Source: Trachelipus rathkii
Taxonomy: Eukaryota > Arthropoda > Malacostraca > Isopoda > Trachelipodidae
DNA: 18,399 nucleotides
Reading direction: 5' to 3'
Assembly: GCA_015478945.1 (NCBI GenBank)
Contig: JABUQX010119016.1
Location: forward strand, 20,001-38,399
Positions within the stretch are counted from its first letter, which is position 1; the number at the start of each line of letters is the position of its first letter. The notes under the pieces were generated by a model. That model saw nothing but the letters and a program-made list of their open reading frames with translations, did no database searches and was not told the DNA's origin. Made by a program: the position numbers and the translations under genes. This document shows positions 8,730 through 17,746 of the stretch, in pieces.

Positions 8730-9400
8730 AACAATATCTACGATTGATTAATATTTTCATATCTTTCACTCCCTCAAGCCTTTATGGTGATTTTTGATTC
8801 AAGTCCCTTTTTTACTAACGTTCCTGTTCCCGAAACCCGTGAAATCATCATTTCCAATAGTTTGTTTTCTAACCAAGAAAGTATAGGAAGTTCTCAAATA
8901 AGAGACAATTTACAAAATTTTTAACTCAATTTTAGCCACCTCAGATTCTATTTTTCTGTTTAATAACATCCTTTATTAACAGCATTGATGGTGTGGCTAT
9001 GGTTCACCTCTGGTCCCTCCTCGCCAGAGCCTGCCTTCCTCTGAGCTATCATGAACAGCTTCGGTCTCGAAAAATGCCCCCGCCTTCAAACCCATCTGTC
9101 TACAAAAGAGTATGTGGATCACTGCTTCCTAATTTTGTTTTCTAACAAAGAAACATGCCGACCTTTTTTTAAATTTCTTAATAAGCAACATAAAATATCA
9201 AATTTTCCCATGGAATCTGAAGTGGGGGTGGATTCCTTCCGTTTCTTGATGTTGCGGTCTCTTCGCAAACTAATTGGTTCTTTTTCAACAACATCAGAAA
9301 TTTACCTGCAACCGACCTCCACCCAATTAAGGCACTCACTTCTTCGCACTTTCTTCCAGATAAGTTTAAATTGTCCGGCTTTACAGGCAGAATAAACCGG
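8730..9400 (+). pseudogene. PLE copy B reverse transcriptase remnant
   Basis: From 8730 one frame reads NNIYD, a stop, then SLPQAFMVIFDSSPFFTN and VPVPETREIIISN. It aligns with the PLE pattern 'NSYDF...MVSFDV.SLFTNVPV.ET', and the first catalytic Asp of RT (the D of FDV) is present. DGVAM follows at 8987-9001, after which a one-base deletion relative to copy A destroys GSPLGP. The catalytic box is YVDH (9111-9122) where copy A has YVDD, so the second active-site Asp is lost. The open frame 9051-9395 continues with NKETCRPFFKFLNKQHKIS, ESEVGVDSFRF and TSTQLRHSLL, the palm end and thumb. At least three frame changes and one in-frame stop are present. Confidence 0.82.
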
Positions 9401-9700
9401 TGGCTAAGGTGATGTTTCCTCCTGGATTTCTTTTCATTCAGAACTACAATATTTAAGGAGCTTCGCTAATTTAATCTCTTTCCTTCATACCTGCGTTCTA
9501 AAATTCATTTTTAACTTCCTTGAGAAATCATTTATGAGAACGGCACCTTACTCCCAATTTTGATGTCCCTAAACAGAAAATTTACTTGAAGATTCCTTAC
9601 ACAGGTCGATTCCCCGACAAACCACTTATTAGAAACCCTAGGCCTAGTAATTAAATGAGGAACAACTCCCATTTGCCACGTTTATTTTTCACAATCCTAC
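9400..9700 (+). pseudogene. PLE copy B linker between RT and endonuclease
   Basis: Frames in this stretch give FLEKSF, then DVP-like and PYTGRFPDKPLIRN segments. In PLE proteins the stretch between thumb and endonuclease contains a helix 'FL...G.P...i...i..fL' and then a strand 'v..slPY.G.fsdkl'. The second is clear at about 9595-9635; the first is only suggestive. Copy A 7640-7760 shows the same sequence in reverse orientation. Confidence 0.6.
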
Positions 9701-10075
9701 TAATAATATCCACGTCCATTGTAATATTTACATGTCATCAGGATTTAATCCCAAAAGAGTTGCACTCCTCGATAGTATACTTGTATAAGTGTGCTGGCTG
9801 TAATTTGCCCGCTATTGTAAGCCAAACAGGCCTACAACTTGGCAAATCAGGCATTTGCCAGCACACAAGGGTTTTTTTTCTTTCCGTATACCAATCTTCC
9901 TCTATCATCAACTGAATTTTTTCAATCCATACGTAGCCATAATCATAATGCCACAAGAAAAAGATCATCCCAAGTCACTACAACGACTTCTCGTTCTTGC
10001 CCTGCCGTTATGATACTTCGTGACAGGAAATCTTGGAGAGCCTCTATCAATCATGAATTGGCCTGAACTCGAACT
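9690..10075 (+). pseudogene. PLE copy B GIY-YIG endonuclease remnant
   Basis: The frame from 9655 reads DLIPKELHSSIVYLYKCAGC, then PAIVSQTGLQLGK, ICQH, and FFLSVYQSSSIIN before stopping at 9915. A neighbouring frame continues with HNHNATRK and ends near ESLYxIHEL-like sequence at about 10035-10065. SIVYLYKCAGCN is the GIY strand with the CxxC typical of PLE endonucleases. PAIVSQTG corresponds to a YVGQTG strand that has lost bases. H in ICQH sits where the catalytic helix histidine is expected. The protein is split over at least two frames and is not functional. Confidence 0.78.
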
Positions 10076-10586
10076 CTGATTTATTCTTTAAGTCAACCAC
10101 CTTAATTTATTTTAAATTGTTAATAATTTTCCATTATAAAGTCTTTTTGTATTACAGCGAGTTAATAAAGAACAAATATGGATTTTGTGCACTGTCATAA
10201 GTCCATAGACATGAGGAAAATAAATCTCCATTGATATCCGGATTTCATTTTTTTTCTTTTTTCAGTTCTAGAGATTGAGTACTGAGTAGTCATCCCAATG
10301 TTTCATGCAATTTGTAAGGTTACTAAAACGAGGTTCGTTGAAGTTTTTATATTTTATGTAATTTTTTTGTAATCTTTATAATTTTAGTACATTTTTGACC
10401 ATAATTTTACTATTTTCTATATCATATTTTATATATTTTAATAGCAATATATTGTAGAACATTATTCTTTTAGTAATTTATTATTTACTTATAGCTGATG
10501 ATACGCTTAGCTATAGCGCGAAACGTTCTTAAATATCGCATGCAAATAACCTAACCTCTCCTGTGTTGTCTTCCTTTTCATCTTTA
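10075..10586 (+). other. PLE copy B 3' untranslated region
   Basis: An AT-rich tail downstream of the endonuclease. It shares with copy A an AAAACGAGGTT block (about 10326-10336), a T-rich middle, a CTGATGA/GAAACG hairpin motif, and the terminal TCATCTTTA at 10578-10586. No conventional poly-A tail follows. The sequence immediately after (10587-10616) is a small hairpin absent from copy A. Confidence 0.72.
10489..10545 (+). ncRNA. Hammerhead-like structured motif in PLE copy B
   Basis: CTGATGA at 10495-10501 is followed by a short hairpin (CGCT 10504-10507 pairing with AGCG 10515-10518) and then GAAAC at 10520-10524. This matches the arrangement of the hammerhead core (CUGAUGA, stem II, GAAA), except that two extra bases lie between CTGATGA and the stem. 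Copy A has the same block with a stronger 7-bp stem. Hammerhead ribozymes in Penelope-like elements are established knowledge. Stems I and III and the cleavage site were not resolved, so self-cleavage is not claimed. Confidence 0.42.
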
Positions 10587-10616
10587 AATTGAGGTTCCCG
10601 TAGGAACAAATCAATT
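10587..10616 (+). other. Small hairpin immediately after copy B 3' end
   Basis: AATTGA (10587-10592) pairs with TCAATT (10611-10616), and inside it GTTCC (10594-10598) pairs with GGAAC (10603-10607). The two arms form a 30-nt stem-loop placed exactly between the last base shared with copy A and the TA array. It may be the true end of the element lost in copy A, or target DNA. Confidence 0.6.
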
Positions 10617-10618
10617 CG

Positions 10619-10763
10619 CATATATAATATATCAATTAATATACTATATATATACTATTATATGATATATATATATATTATTATATATATATATATAATA
10701 TATAATATATTATATATATATTATATATATATATATGATATATATAATATATATTATATATAT
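10619..10763. repeat. (TA)n microsatellite next to PLE copy B
   Basis: About 145 nt of imperfect TA repeat, separated from the copy B 3' end by only the 30-nt hairpin. It mirrors the array at 6498-6631 on the other side of the inverted PLE pair. Confidence 0.93.
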
Positions 10764-13055
10764 GCAAGGAGTCAAAGCCCAAGGTCATCTTTGTCAAATC
10801 AAAATGACTCAGCTCACTGTTATTTCTTCTGTTTCTTACACCGTGTAATTTAAGCAGAATGAAAAAGTAAAAGCTATGAAAAATAAACGTTTAAGTCGCA
10901 AGATTAAAAATCTTCATGTTTTTAGGTCAAGATGATCTTTGATGTTATCAGAGGCAGCGGCAACGTCCAGATACAGTCCCTTCATCTCCAATAGTATTTT
11001 CTCAAGTAGTTTTTTCAGAGTCTTAATGTTGAAAGCTTCTTTCGTACCTAGAAGTATAACCATGGGTAAAAAAGATTGCCAAGTATTGCAACAAGATGTA
11101 CAATTATTGGAAATCTGGTGACTGAGAAACAAGAAACTAGTCCATGACTATTGGTTTTTTGCGAGCGATCTGTGCCTTGATGCCATTTTCATTCCCAATA
11201 AAATCACGACCATTCTGCTGCTTTTAACTAAAATCTTCTCAGATTGGGGCTTTCGGAGATCTCGTCTTGTAAAATGGTTACAACAAAGGACAATCTTTTT
11301 TATCTTCTTCTCAATTATGACACATTAACAGCTGCTTCAGTATGAACCAAATTGGCAAAGGGAAAAAAAAAGATTTCTTTATTGATGTAAAAACCTCTCC
11401 CCTAATGCTGATTGATATTAAATCATCCAAAATGGCATAAATATGAAATATGGATGTGTGCGATAATAAGTTTGTGGGTCGAAGTAGGAATGTTAGGCCT
11501 GTTTTGGAATTTGTTTAATTCTTGGTACAGCAATTTCGAATCCTAAGCTCAGAAATTCAGCTCTCTTTACACCATTTCTTTCCAAAAATTCTGGCTGAAA
11601 TTTTAAATGTTGCGTTTTTCTGATGGCTACAAGTTTTATGTTTACAACTGATATTACACTTCATTATATGCAACTCACCAAATCAATACTCTGTGGTATT
11701 TGGCATTTTTTATTGAAAAAGGTTGTTTGTTAATTTATATGCGTGTAAAAAAATCAAGGAACGAGGAAAGAGATGCATACTATATAACCAATTGTTTAAA
11801 ATTAAAGTAGCTTTTTTTGACTGGACTGATCTCCAACTTCACATTTTATTTTGTTCTAAAGTTGCTATTGATCAGGGTTTATCTTCATCTCTTTTAAAAA
11901 TTATTAAACGCTGATGTTCATTGCCGTTGGCATCCAGCGTTAGTTTCGCAAGGCTTTTTTTAAAATTGCTCTTCTTGTGCTACTCTTTAGGGAATGATAG
12001 AAGTTCCTTCTATTTTTTCTTGCAAGAACTTTTTGTCCTCTTAGGCAAAAACTTGCAATAAATAAAAAATGGTACACATCTGATATTATTCCAATTGCAC
12101 TTTGAATATTTTTGAACCTTAGAAGAGTCCCTGTGAGGCAGTAAATTTAAGCAATGCGATATGCGCAGTGGGCATACAAATCAGAGACTTTGGAACATTT
12201 TTTTCCTTTATAACTTCCTGACATACCATGAACTCACTCAGCTCATATACCCATCACTCCTAGATTATATTCATATCCAACCAAAGTTTTCAGTTACTTT
12301 GTCTTTTATTTCAATAAAAATTTTGGCCAGATTGATTCCTGTCAAATGCATTTATTGAGGACGAAACAGAAAAATTTCTTTGAAAGGTTAAGGAGTATCA
12401 GATATCACGTAACCCGCACACAGGGCAGTAATTGGCGACGAAAACGTCTCCTTCATGAAATGCGCATATTGGTCGTCTCAGCATCGTGTTACGACAGTCA
12501 CGACTTTCCGTTTTAAATGGTAATTTTGGCATTCAATTTAAGTCTGAATGGAGATGGCGGCGAGAATGACGACTGGAATTAGAGCATTTTTTGGATTGGT
12601 GAACTAGAGTATACATGGCATTTCTAGCACTATTTTTTAAATTTTCTGGAAGGAAACCTGCTCCTCAGCATTAGCACAAAATCATAAAAGAACTTATATA
12701 TATATCCGAAAATTACCAAATCGTTTCGTCCAGAGGCCAGAAAAGCTCGATGTTCGACCATGATTCATCGAATGTCCATGTAATGATATACTTTGGTTAC
12801 CCACCGAATCCAAATTGTTTCAATCAATTGGAATTAGACGCTTTCTACTGTCTTTGGTCTTTTCTTCTTGTACTAAATCTTGTCTGGTTTGGGGGTTTGG
12901 GGGTTTTCCGCTTTTTTGGCTTTTCTCAATTTTTCCCTTGAACCGCTTTTCTAAACAGCAATCTTTTCTACCGATTCTGTGTGATATTTTTGCCTATTTG
13001 TTTTTTTTTTTGTTTTTTTTTGAAAGAATCAAGTGGCTTTCTTTAAAGTTATGAA
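10764..13055. other. 2.3 kb AT-rich sequence, no gene recognised
   Basis: Contains several frames of 60-75 codons. The best-looking is 10914-11132 on minus, with a Lys/Leu/Glu-rich amphipathic stretch (TLKKLLEKILLEMKGLYLD) and an acidic end (AAASDNIKDHLDLK). I do not recognise it and see no domain, start context or continuation. Others (11723-11914, 12161-12358, 12750-13054, all +) are hydrophobic, T-rich and not protein-like. No RNA gene or repeat end was identified. Confidence 0.4.
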
Positions 13056-13102
13056 TACAGTCCCCCCTCAAAATAATAAAAACACCCAATTCCTAGGTGT
13101 TT
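13056..13102 (+). other. Possible pogo/Tigger-like end plus small hairpin
   Basis: TACAGTCCCCCCTC begins at about 13056 and resembles the TA plus CAGT-(C)n start of pogo/Tigger DNA transposons, which insert at TA. Just inside is an inverted repeat AAACACC (13080-13086) with GGTGTTT (13096-13102). No matching inverted end and no transposase were found, so a solitary eroded end or coincidence are both possible. Confidence 0.2.
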
Positions 13103-14493
13103 CTCTCTTTTTTTCTTCTTTTGTTTTTTCCCCAAAAACCAATTACAGCATTTGCGGTTATTAACCACAAAACATTTTTTTTTATCACGAGTAAGCTTTA
13201 ATCACTATTTATATATCATCAAGCCACTTTTACCCCTTGTCTTTGAAATATCTTTTACGACCATTTGCCTTCCTGGCAGGAAATATTAGATTTGATCTGG
13301 TTTCCAGAGATATTTAAAAATATATTTTCACTTTTTTTTCTTATTGCTAAATATACCGTAGCCTATGAAATTTCCATATCGTTGGGAATGAGCAATATTC
13401 TGTATTTCATTTGTTGCGCCCTAGACTTAATAAGACAGCAGCGCTTGTGAAGCCGAAAAAATTCACCCGTCTCTTGAGAATTTTTTCAAGCTCCTAAACG
13501 CAGTTATCAGAAGTTCCAGTAGAAAACTATTTCTTCGAGTGCCGAGAACATCACTATATTACTCTTTGAATAATTCAGGAATCCTTGATTGCTATTGAGC
13601 TTATTTTTTTTTTTTTTGTGGAAAAGTCTCCAATATTTTTCCTTTCTTTTCATTTTTTCATTTTTATTTTTTTAAGGTTGGTTATGTCCTTTTGGATCTG
13701 CAGTGTCTATTCACAAAGTGCAAAACTATAACTATTCCCTAGCAACTTGATATTATACTCCTTAAAACAAGAGATCAATAGCTTTACAACTAACGAACCA
13801 AAAATGTTATTCTCAGTCATCAAACAAATTAAACATGGCAGCAACAAAAAGTTACTGCCCAGATAGCCCCTCTTCAAAAGATGGACAGGGACTAATTCCC
13901 TTCAATTTAAGCAACTATAGTATCATAATTGGGTACATTGAACTGTTTTAAAAATCAATTTATAAAAGTTTTTTTCTATTTTTGATTTGCAAAATTTATC
14001 TTGTATTTGTCAATATACAATTTTTTTATATCCATTCACAGCAAATTTGATTTTTAAAAAAAAGTCTACTAAAAAAGAAAATCTGACAATAAAATAAAAT
14101 GTACTGGCCCTTTGCCACGGTAAAGCCTGACAGGTTCATGTTATAATCAGCTGTATTCGAGTTGCCAATTAAGTTGCAGTAAACATGTATAATACTTAAA
14201 TAGAAATTTTGAATTTTTTTATTTTTTTACGCAGAAGGATTTAATAAGAAAAAAATAAACAACATGGAGATAATGTTATGTCAATCTCTATTTAAATTAT
14301 ATTGGCATCCACTAAAAGAAAAAATTCCTGCTGAAATACAATTAAAAAGCGAGTAATGGAACTATTCAAGAAATGACATGTAAAATCTCTGATCGAGAAG
14401 TGACCTGCATGCAAAAGTAAGGAAGTTGTCAATTAGAATCCCGAAGTAATCGCTGAAGAGAGGAATTAAACTAATCTCTTTCTCTTTGTCTAT
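13103..14493. other. T-rich sequence, no gene recognised
   Basis: About 1.4 kb rich in short T runs (13005-13021, 13605-13617, 13650-13675). No open frame has protein-like composition and no repeat end is supported. A poly-T/CTT strip at 13104-13130 adds to the pyrimidine bias. Confidence 0.5.
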
Positions 14494-14635
14494 CAGGGGT
14501 TTTACTGGCAATTGATTTAATAATCCATACATTGATTTAATCAGCTTTGACTAAATCAAAGATATTGATTTTTTTATGCAAAAAATCCACTGATTTTTAT
14601 TTTGAATTTTTGAATTTTTTTAGGCAAATTTTTTT

Positions 14636-15779
14636 CTAAATTAATAATTATTCTCGTTAATCACCTGATTAATGAATAACATATATTTTCATATCTATAA
14701 TAATAAGCTATTTCAATCAATGTACGTTTCAAATCATTATTCATAAAAAAGGAAATATAATAAAATTACGACTTTTCAGGATTTGATTATCCCGTATTTA
14801 TCATTTAAATAACTTATTTAAAATAGTGAAAAATATAACAAGAAATTTCTTAAAATATAAATTAAGTAATAATTGAGAATAATTTAAATTTAATCCAAAA
14901 ATAATAATAAAAGGCTAAATTTTATGCGCTAAAAAATTCCAACAAATCAAAAGAAATCAAAAAAATCAACTTGATTTTTTTTATTTTTTTTTTATTTTTT
15001 TAAGGGCTAATTTTTTTTTTCTAAAATTAATAAATTATGCCTATTTGGTAAACCGGATAAAAGCCAAAGTAGATTTCATGCGATATCATGCTTCAACTCA
15101 TTAAGCGTAGTTTCAAGCATTTTCCCACATAAAGATAAATAAATTAGATTACTCAGATATGATACACACTTGATTTAATTTAATAACTTAATTAAACTAA
15201 AAATAAAAATTATACTTGCTAAACTAATGTTGCATTAGGTAATAATTATATATTTAGCAAAATTTTACTCCAAAAAATAAATAAATGAAAAAGCAAATTT
15301 TGCTGAAAAATCAAAGAAATAAAAAAAATCAAAAACTCATAGATTTTTTTTATTTTTTTGATTTTTATTGCAAATTTTTTTTTTTTCTAAATTAATAATG
15401 TATTACTGAGTTACTCACCGATTTTAGATAAGTATAGCTTTTCATCTATATAAATTAAGCAAAATTCATCAAATGTAGTTTCACAATTAATTTTCAATAA
15501 ACAGAAATAAATAAAATTTGATTACTCATATTATACAAATGTATATTATATATATTTATATATATATTAATATATATATATATATATAGATATATATTAT
15601 ATATATTATATAAGTATATATTTTATAAAAAATATAATAATATATAATTAAATAAAAAAATAATTATATATATATATATATTATTATATTATATATTAAT
15701 ATATATAATATATATATATTATTTATATATACGATATACTAATATATATATATATAAGTAGCTATTATATATATATTAG

Positions 15780-15851
<72 letters not shown>

Positions 15852-15871
15852 AGTATATAGATTTATCACCA

Positions 15872-15917
<46 letters not shown>

Positions 15918-16090
15918 AAATGCTTGTTTAAGAATAAACATAATAAAATTACTTATCTAAATAATTAGGTATTAATTAGCACTTATTAACAAGATTTTTC
16001 TATATAAGTTCTAACAAATTTTGTGCATCAATAAAATAAAAAAAATCACAATAAAATGTATTGATTTTAATTCTTTTTTTTTTTTTTTTT
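14636..16090 (+). repeat. Tandem array of three ~365-385 bp monomers
   Basis: The landmark T-run followed by CTAAATTAATAA recurs at 14636, 15021 (as CTAAAATTAATAA) and 15387, giving periods of 385 and 366. Within each unit the same order is seen: TTAATAA, a TTCA/ATCAA region, TTGATTACTCA or equivalent, TAATAAAATT, CCAAAAAATAAT, GCAAATTTTGCTGAAAAATC, AAATCAAAAAAATC, then a T-rich run. The third unit is about 700 nt long because a TA tract of about 370 nt sits inside it; subtracting it leaves about 330. Unit ends are palindromic: an A-rich arm (15292-15330) faces a T-rich arm (15341-15385). Confidence 0.65.
15543..15914. repeat. (TA)n microsatellite inside the third monomer
   Basis: About 370 nt of TA repeat with a non-repetitive patch near 15625-15660 and another at 15850-15870. 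The corresponding place in the second monomer (about 15158-15175) has only ATATGATACACAC, so the array grew within the transposon-like unit. Confidence 0.92.
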
Positions 16091-16135
16091 TTTTAAAAAA
16101 ATCAAAAAAATCACCAACCCTGAGTTCCTCTCTGG

Positions 16136-16154
16136 ATATAATAATATATATATA

Positions 16155-16212
<58 letters not shown>

Positions 16213-16314
16213 TATATATTAAATATATATATATATAAGTTATATATATATATATATCATATATATTATATAGTATTATTATATATATATAATATATATA
16301 ATATATAGTATATA
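16136..16314. repeat. (TA)n microsatellite
   Basis: About 180 nt of TA repeat starting 14 nt after the right end of the hAT-like element. Confidence 0.93.
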
Positions 16315-16490
16315 CGTTTTTCTAGGAGATCACCATAAAGAAATTGCACAAATTAACCGGACTTTACTAGAAGTTCAGTATACAATAATAAAATTAATTA
16401 ACCTCTTACTTGAAGATTAGTTCTAACTGATTTACCTGTTTGTAAAACACCAGCGAATCAATGACTGACCTATGGAGATACAGGCCAAAG
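16315..16490. other. Short unique island between TA arrays
   Basis: About 175 nt with no frame, RNA or repeat end that I can support. Confidence 0.5.
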
Positions 16491-16505
16491 TATATATATA
16501 TAGTC

Positions 16506-16540
<35 letters not shown>

Positions 16541-16602
16541 CATATATATTTATTATATATATATATATATAGTATTATATATATATAATAATATATATAT
16601 TA
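16491..16602. repeat. (TA)n microsatellite
   Basis: About 112 nt of imperfect TA repeat. Confidence 0.92.
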
Positions 16603-16607
16603 CATTT

Positions 16608-16637
16608 ACGATTAATATCTGAATTAAATCTGCCTAC
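16608..16637 (+). repeat. 30-bp direct repeat, left copy
   Basis: An exact 30-nt match to 16772-16801 (starts ACGATTAATATCTG, ends AATCTGCCTAC). Similarity continues with one indel (ATTAGCTGC versus TTAGCTTA), so about 40 nt were duplicated. The two copies bracket the ATT tract. Confidence 0.9.
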
Positions 16638-16698
16638 ATTAGCTGCATTTATTTTTTATGAAAATCAGCCTATTTTTGTTTGTATTGTGAGATATTAT

Positions 16699-16700
<2 letters not shown>

Positions 16701-16739
<39 letters not shown>
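16701..16739. repeat. (ATT)13 microsatellite
   Basis: Thirteen uninterrupted ATT units, flanked on the left by partial ATATT units and on the right by TATTATTTTATT. Confidence 0.95.
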
Positions 16740-16771
16740 GTATTATTTTATTGCTATTTTCATGACTTTTC

Positions 16772-16801
16772 ACGATTAATATCTGAATTAAATCTGCCTA
16801 C
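16772..16801 (+). repeat. 30-bp direct repeat, right copy
   Basis: An exact copy of 16608-16637 placed 164 nt downstream, on the other side of the (ATT)13 tract. Confidence 0.9.
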
Positions 16802-17465
16802 TTAGCTTAAACAAGTGATACTGCCTTTTTAATTCTAGGGGGCATGTTTGTGTTTGGTGGATTAATGCATTAATGACGTAACATAACATAACTTGAAATC
16901 CTTAACGCAAAGATTTAATTATAACGGATTTTTGCCAATTTAATTACAGCTGAAAGTTTGGCTTGTTCTTGAAAATATCTAAAAGATTGACAAGATAAAG
17001 AATTTAGTTCTCCGTCTGAGATTATGGTTGTTTTTTTTTTCCTTATTCTGAATTCTTAAAGAAATGAAATTATGATTTGGGTATCTCTTCTTTTTTTAGG
17101 TTCTTCTCTAATGTTTTCATTCCCTGTAACTCTGTAACGAGGTTTTGCAATTAAATTACTGAGAGATAGAGATATTTTTATGGGGTTGTGTAAGCGGATA
17201 GCTCCCGTGTCCAGCCCGGCAGGTCGGCGTAAAGACGAAGCTCAATCATTGTTTTTATTAAAAAACTTAGCTGGCGAAAACATCGCTCTGAAGATATGTT
17301 TATAATCTTTCCTAACATTCTGAGTTTGCTGTAATGTGCAAAACAAGCATTCTTGGAAGCAAATTGAAATGTCATCTTTATGAAAGTGGAGAGAAATTAT
17401 AATCGATTTTTAATCAGAAAAGTTCTTTCTGCTCCAAAACGAATAAAACCTTCCAGAATTCCAAA
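16802..17465. other. AT-rich sequence, possible SINE body at the right
   Basis: No gene is recognised. The minus frame 17178-17375 (65 codons) is not identifiable. If the tRNA-like head at 17470-17575 is a SINE, part of 17200-17465 would be its body, which is downstream on the minus strand. A GC-rich patch at 17200-17232 (GCTCCCGTGTCCAGCCCGGC) stands out against the background. Confidence 0.4.
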
Positions 17466-17469
17466 GACC

Positions 17470-17575
17470 ATTTCTCCCGGTAGCCAGACCGAGATTTGAA
17501 CACTTACCCTCACAAGAGGAAAATTATGATCTTTAAACAAGAAGAGAGCTCACTTTAGTCCATTGAGCTAACTTG
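17470..17575 (-). mobile_element. tRNA-like head, probable SINE remnant
   Basis: On the minus strand an A-box-like TAGCTCAATGG (17560-17570) is followed about 57 nt later by a B-box-like GTGTTCAAATCTC (17491-17503). The D stem pairs perfectly (GCTC 17565-17568 with GAGC 17548-17551). The long distance between boxes would fit a tRNA with a large variable arm, or a diverged tRNA-derived SINE promoter. The T stem pairs poorly, so a working tRNA is unlikely. The 5' side meets a TA array at 17585. Confidence 0.45.
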
Positions 17576-17584
17576 AAGCATTGT

Positions 17585-17746
17585 ATTATACTTATATTAT
17601 ATATATATATACTATATATATATATATTATATATTAATATTATATATATATTATATAATATATTATTATATATTATATAATATATATATATAATATATAT
17701 ATATAATATATATATATATATAAAGTATATTATAATATATAATATT
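17585..17746. repeat. (TA)n microsatellite
   Basis: About 160 nt of imperfect TA repeat immediately upstream (minus sense) of the tRNA-like head. Confidence 0.93.

Larger units (their letters stand above)
8705..10586 (+). mobile_element. Penelope-like retroelement, copy B (5'-truncated, decayed)
   Basis: The plus strand contains, in order, RT motifs from MVIFDSSPFFTNVPVPET (8784 on), DGVAM (8987-9001), a mutated YVDH (9111-9122), the thumb region, PYTGRFPDK, an endonuclease segment SIVYLYKCAGCN, a LYIHEL-like end near 10050, and a ~510-nt 3' untranslated region ending TCATCTTTA at 10586. Domain order matches endonuclease-bearing Penelope-like elements. It preserves more of the RT upstream side than copy A but still lacks the N-terminal third. 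Stops and frameshifts exclude function. Copies A and B look roughly three-quarters identical by eye where they align; this was not computed. Confidence 0.87.
14494..16122. mobile_element. Probable non-autonomous hAT-like DNA element with tandem core
   Basis: The block begins CAGGGGTTTTACTGGC at 14494 and ends ATCACCAACCCTG at 16122, so both ends share an inverted CAGGG. CAGGG ends are typical of hAT-superfamily elements. Inside are many short GATTTAATC / AAATCAAAAAAATC blocks that are self-complementary, and three tandem monomers. No transposase is present. The 8 bp flanking each end (left TTGTCTAT, right AGTTCCTC) do not match, so a target-site duplication is not visible and the left boundary is uncertain. 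A simple tandem satellite with a fortuitous CAGGG is the alternative. Confidence 0.5.

Noticed and set aside
6632..10586. A single DNA transposon with long terminal inverted repeats (foldback element)
   Set aside because: Each arm encodes RT and GIY-YIG motifs in its own 5'-to-3' direction, so two inverted retroelement copies explain the structure better than one element with long TIRs.
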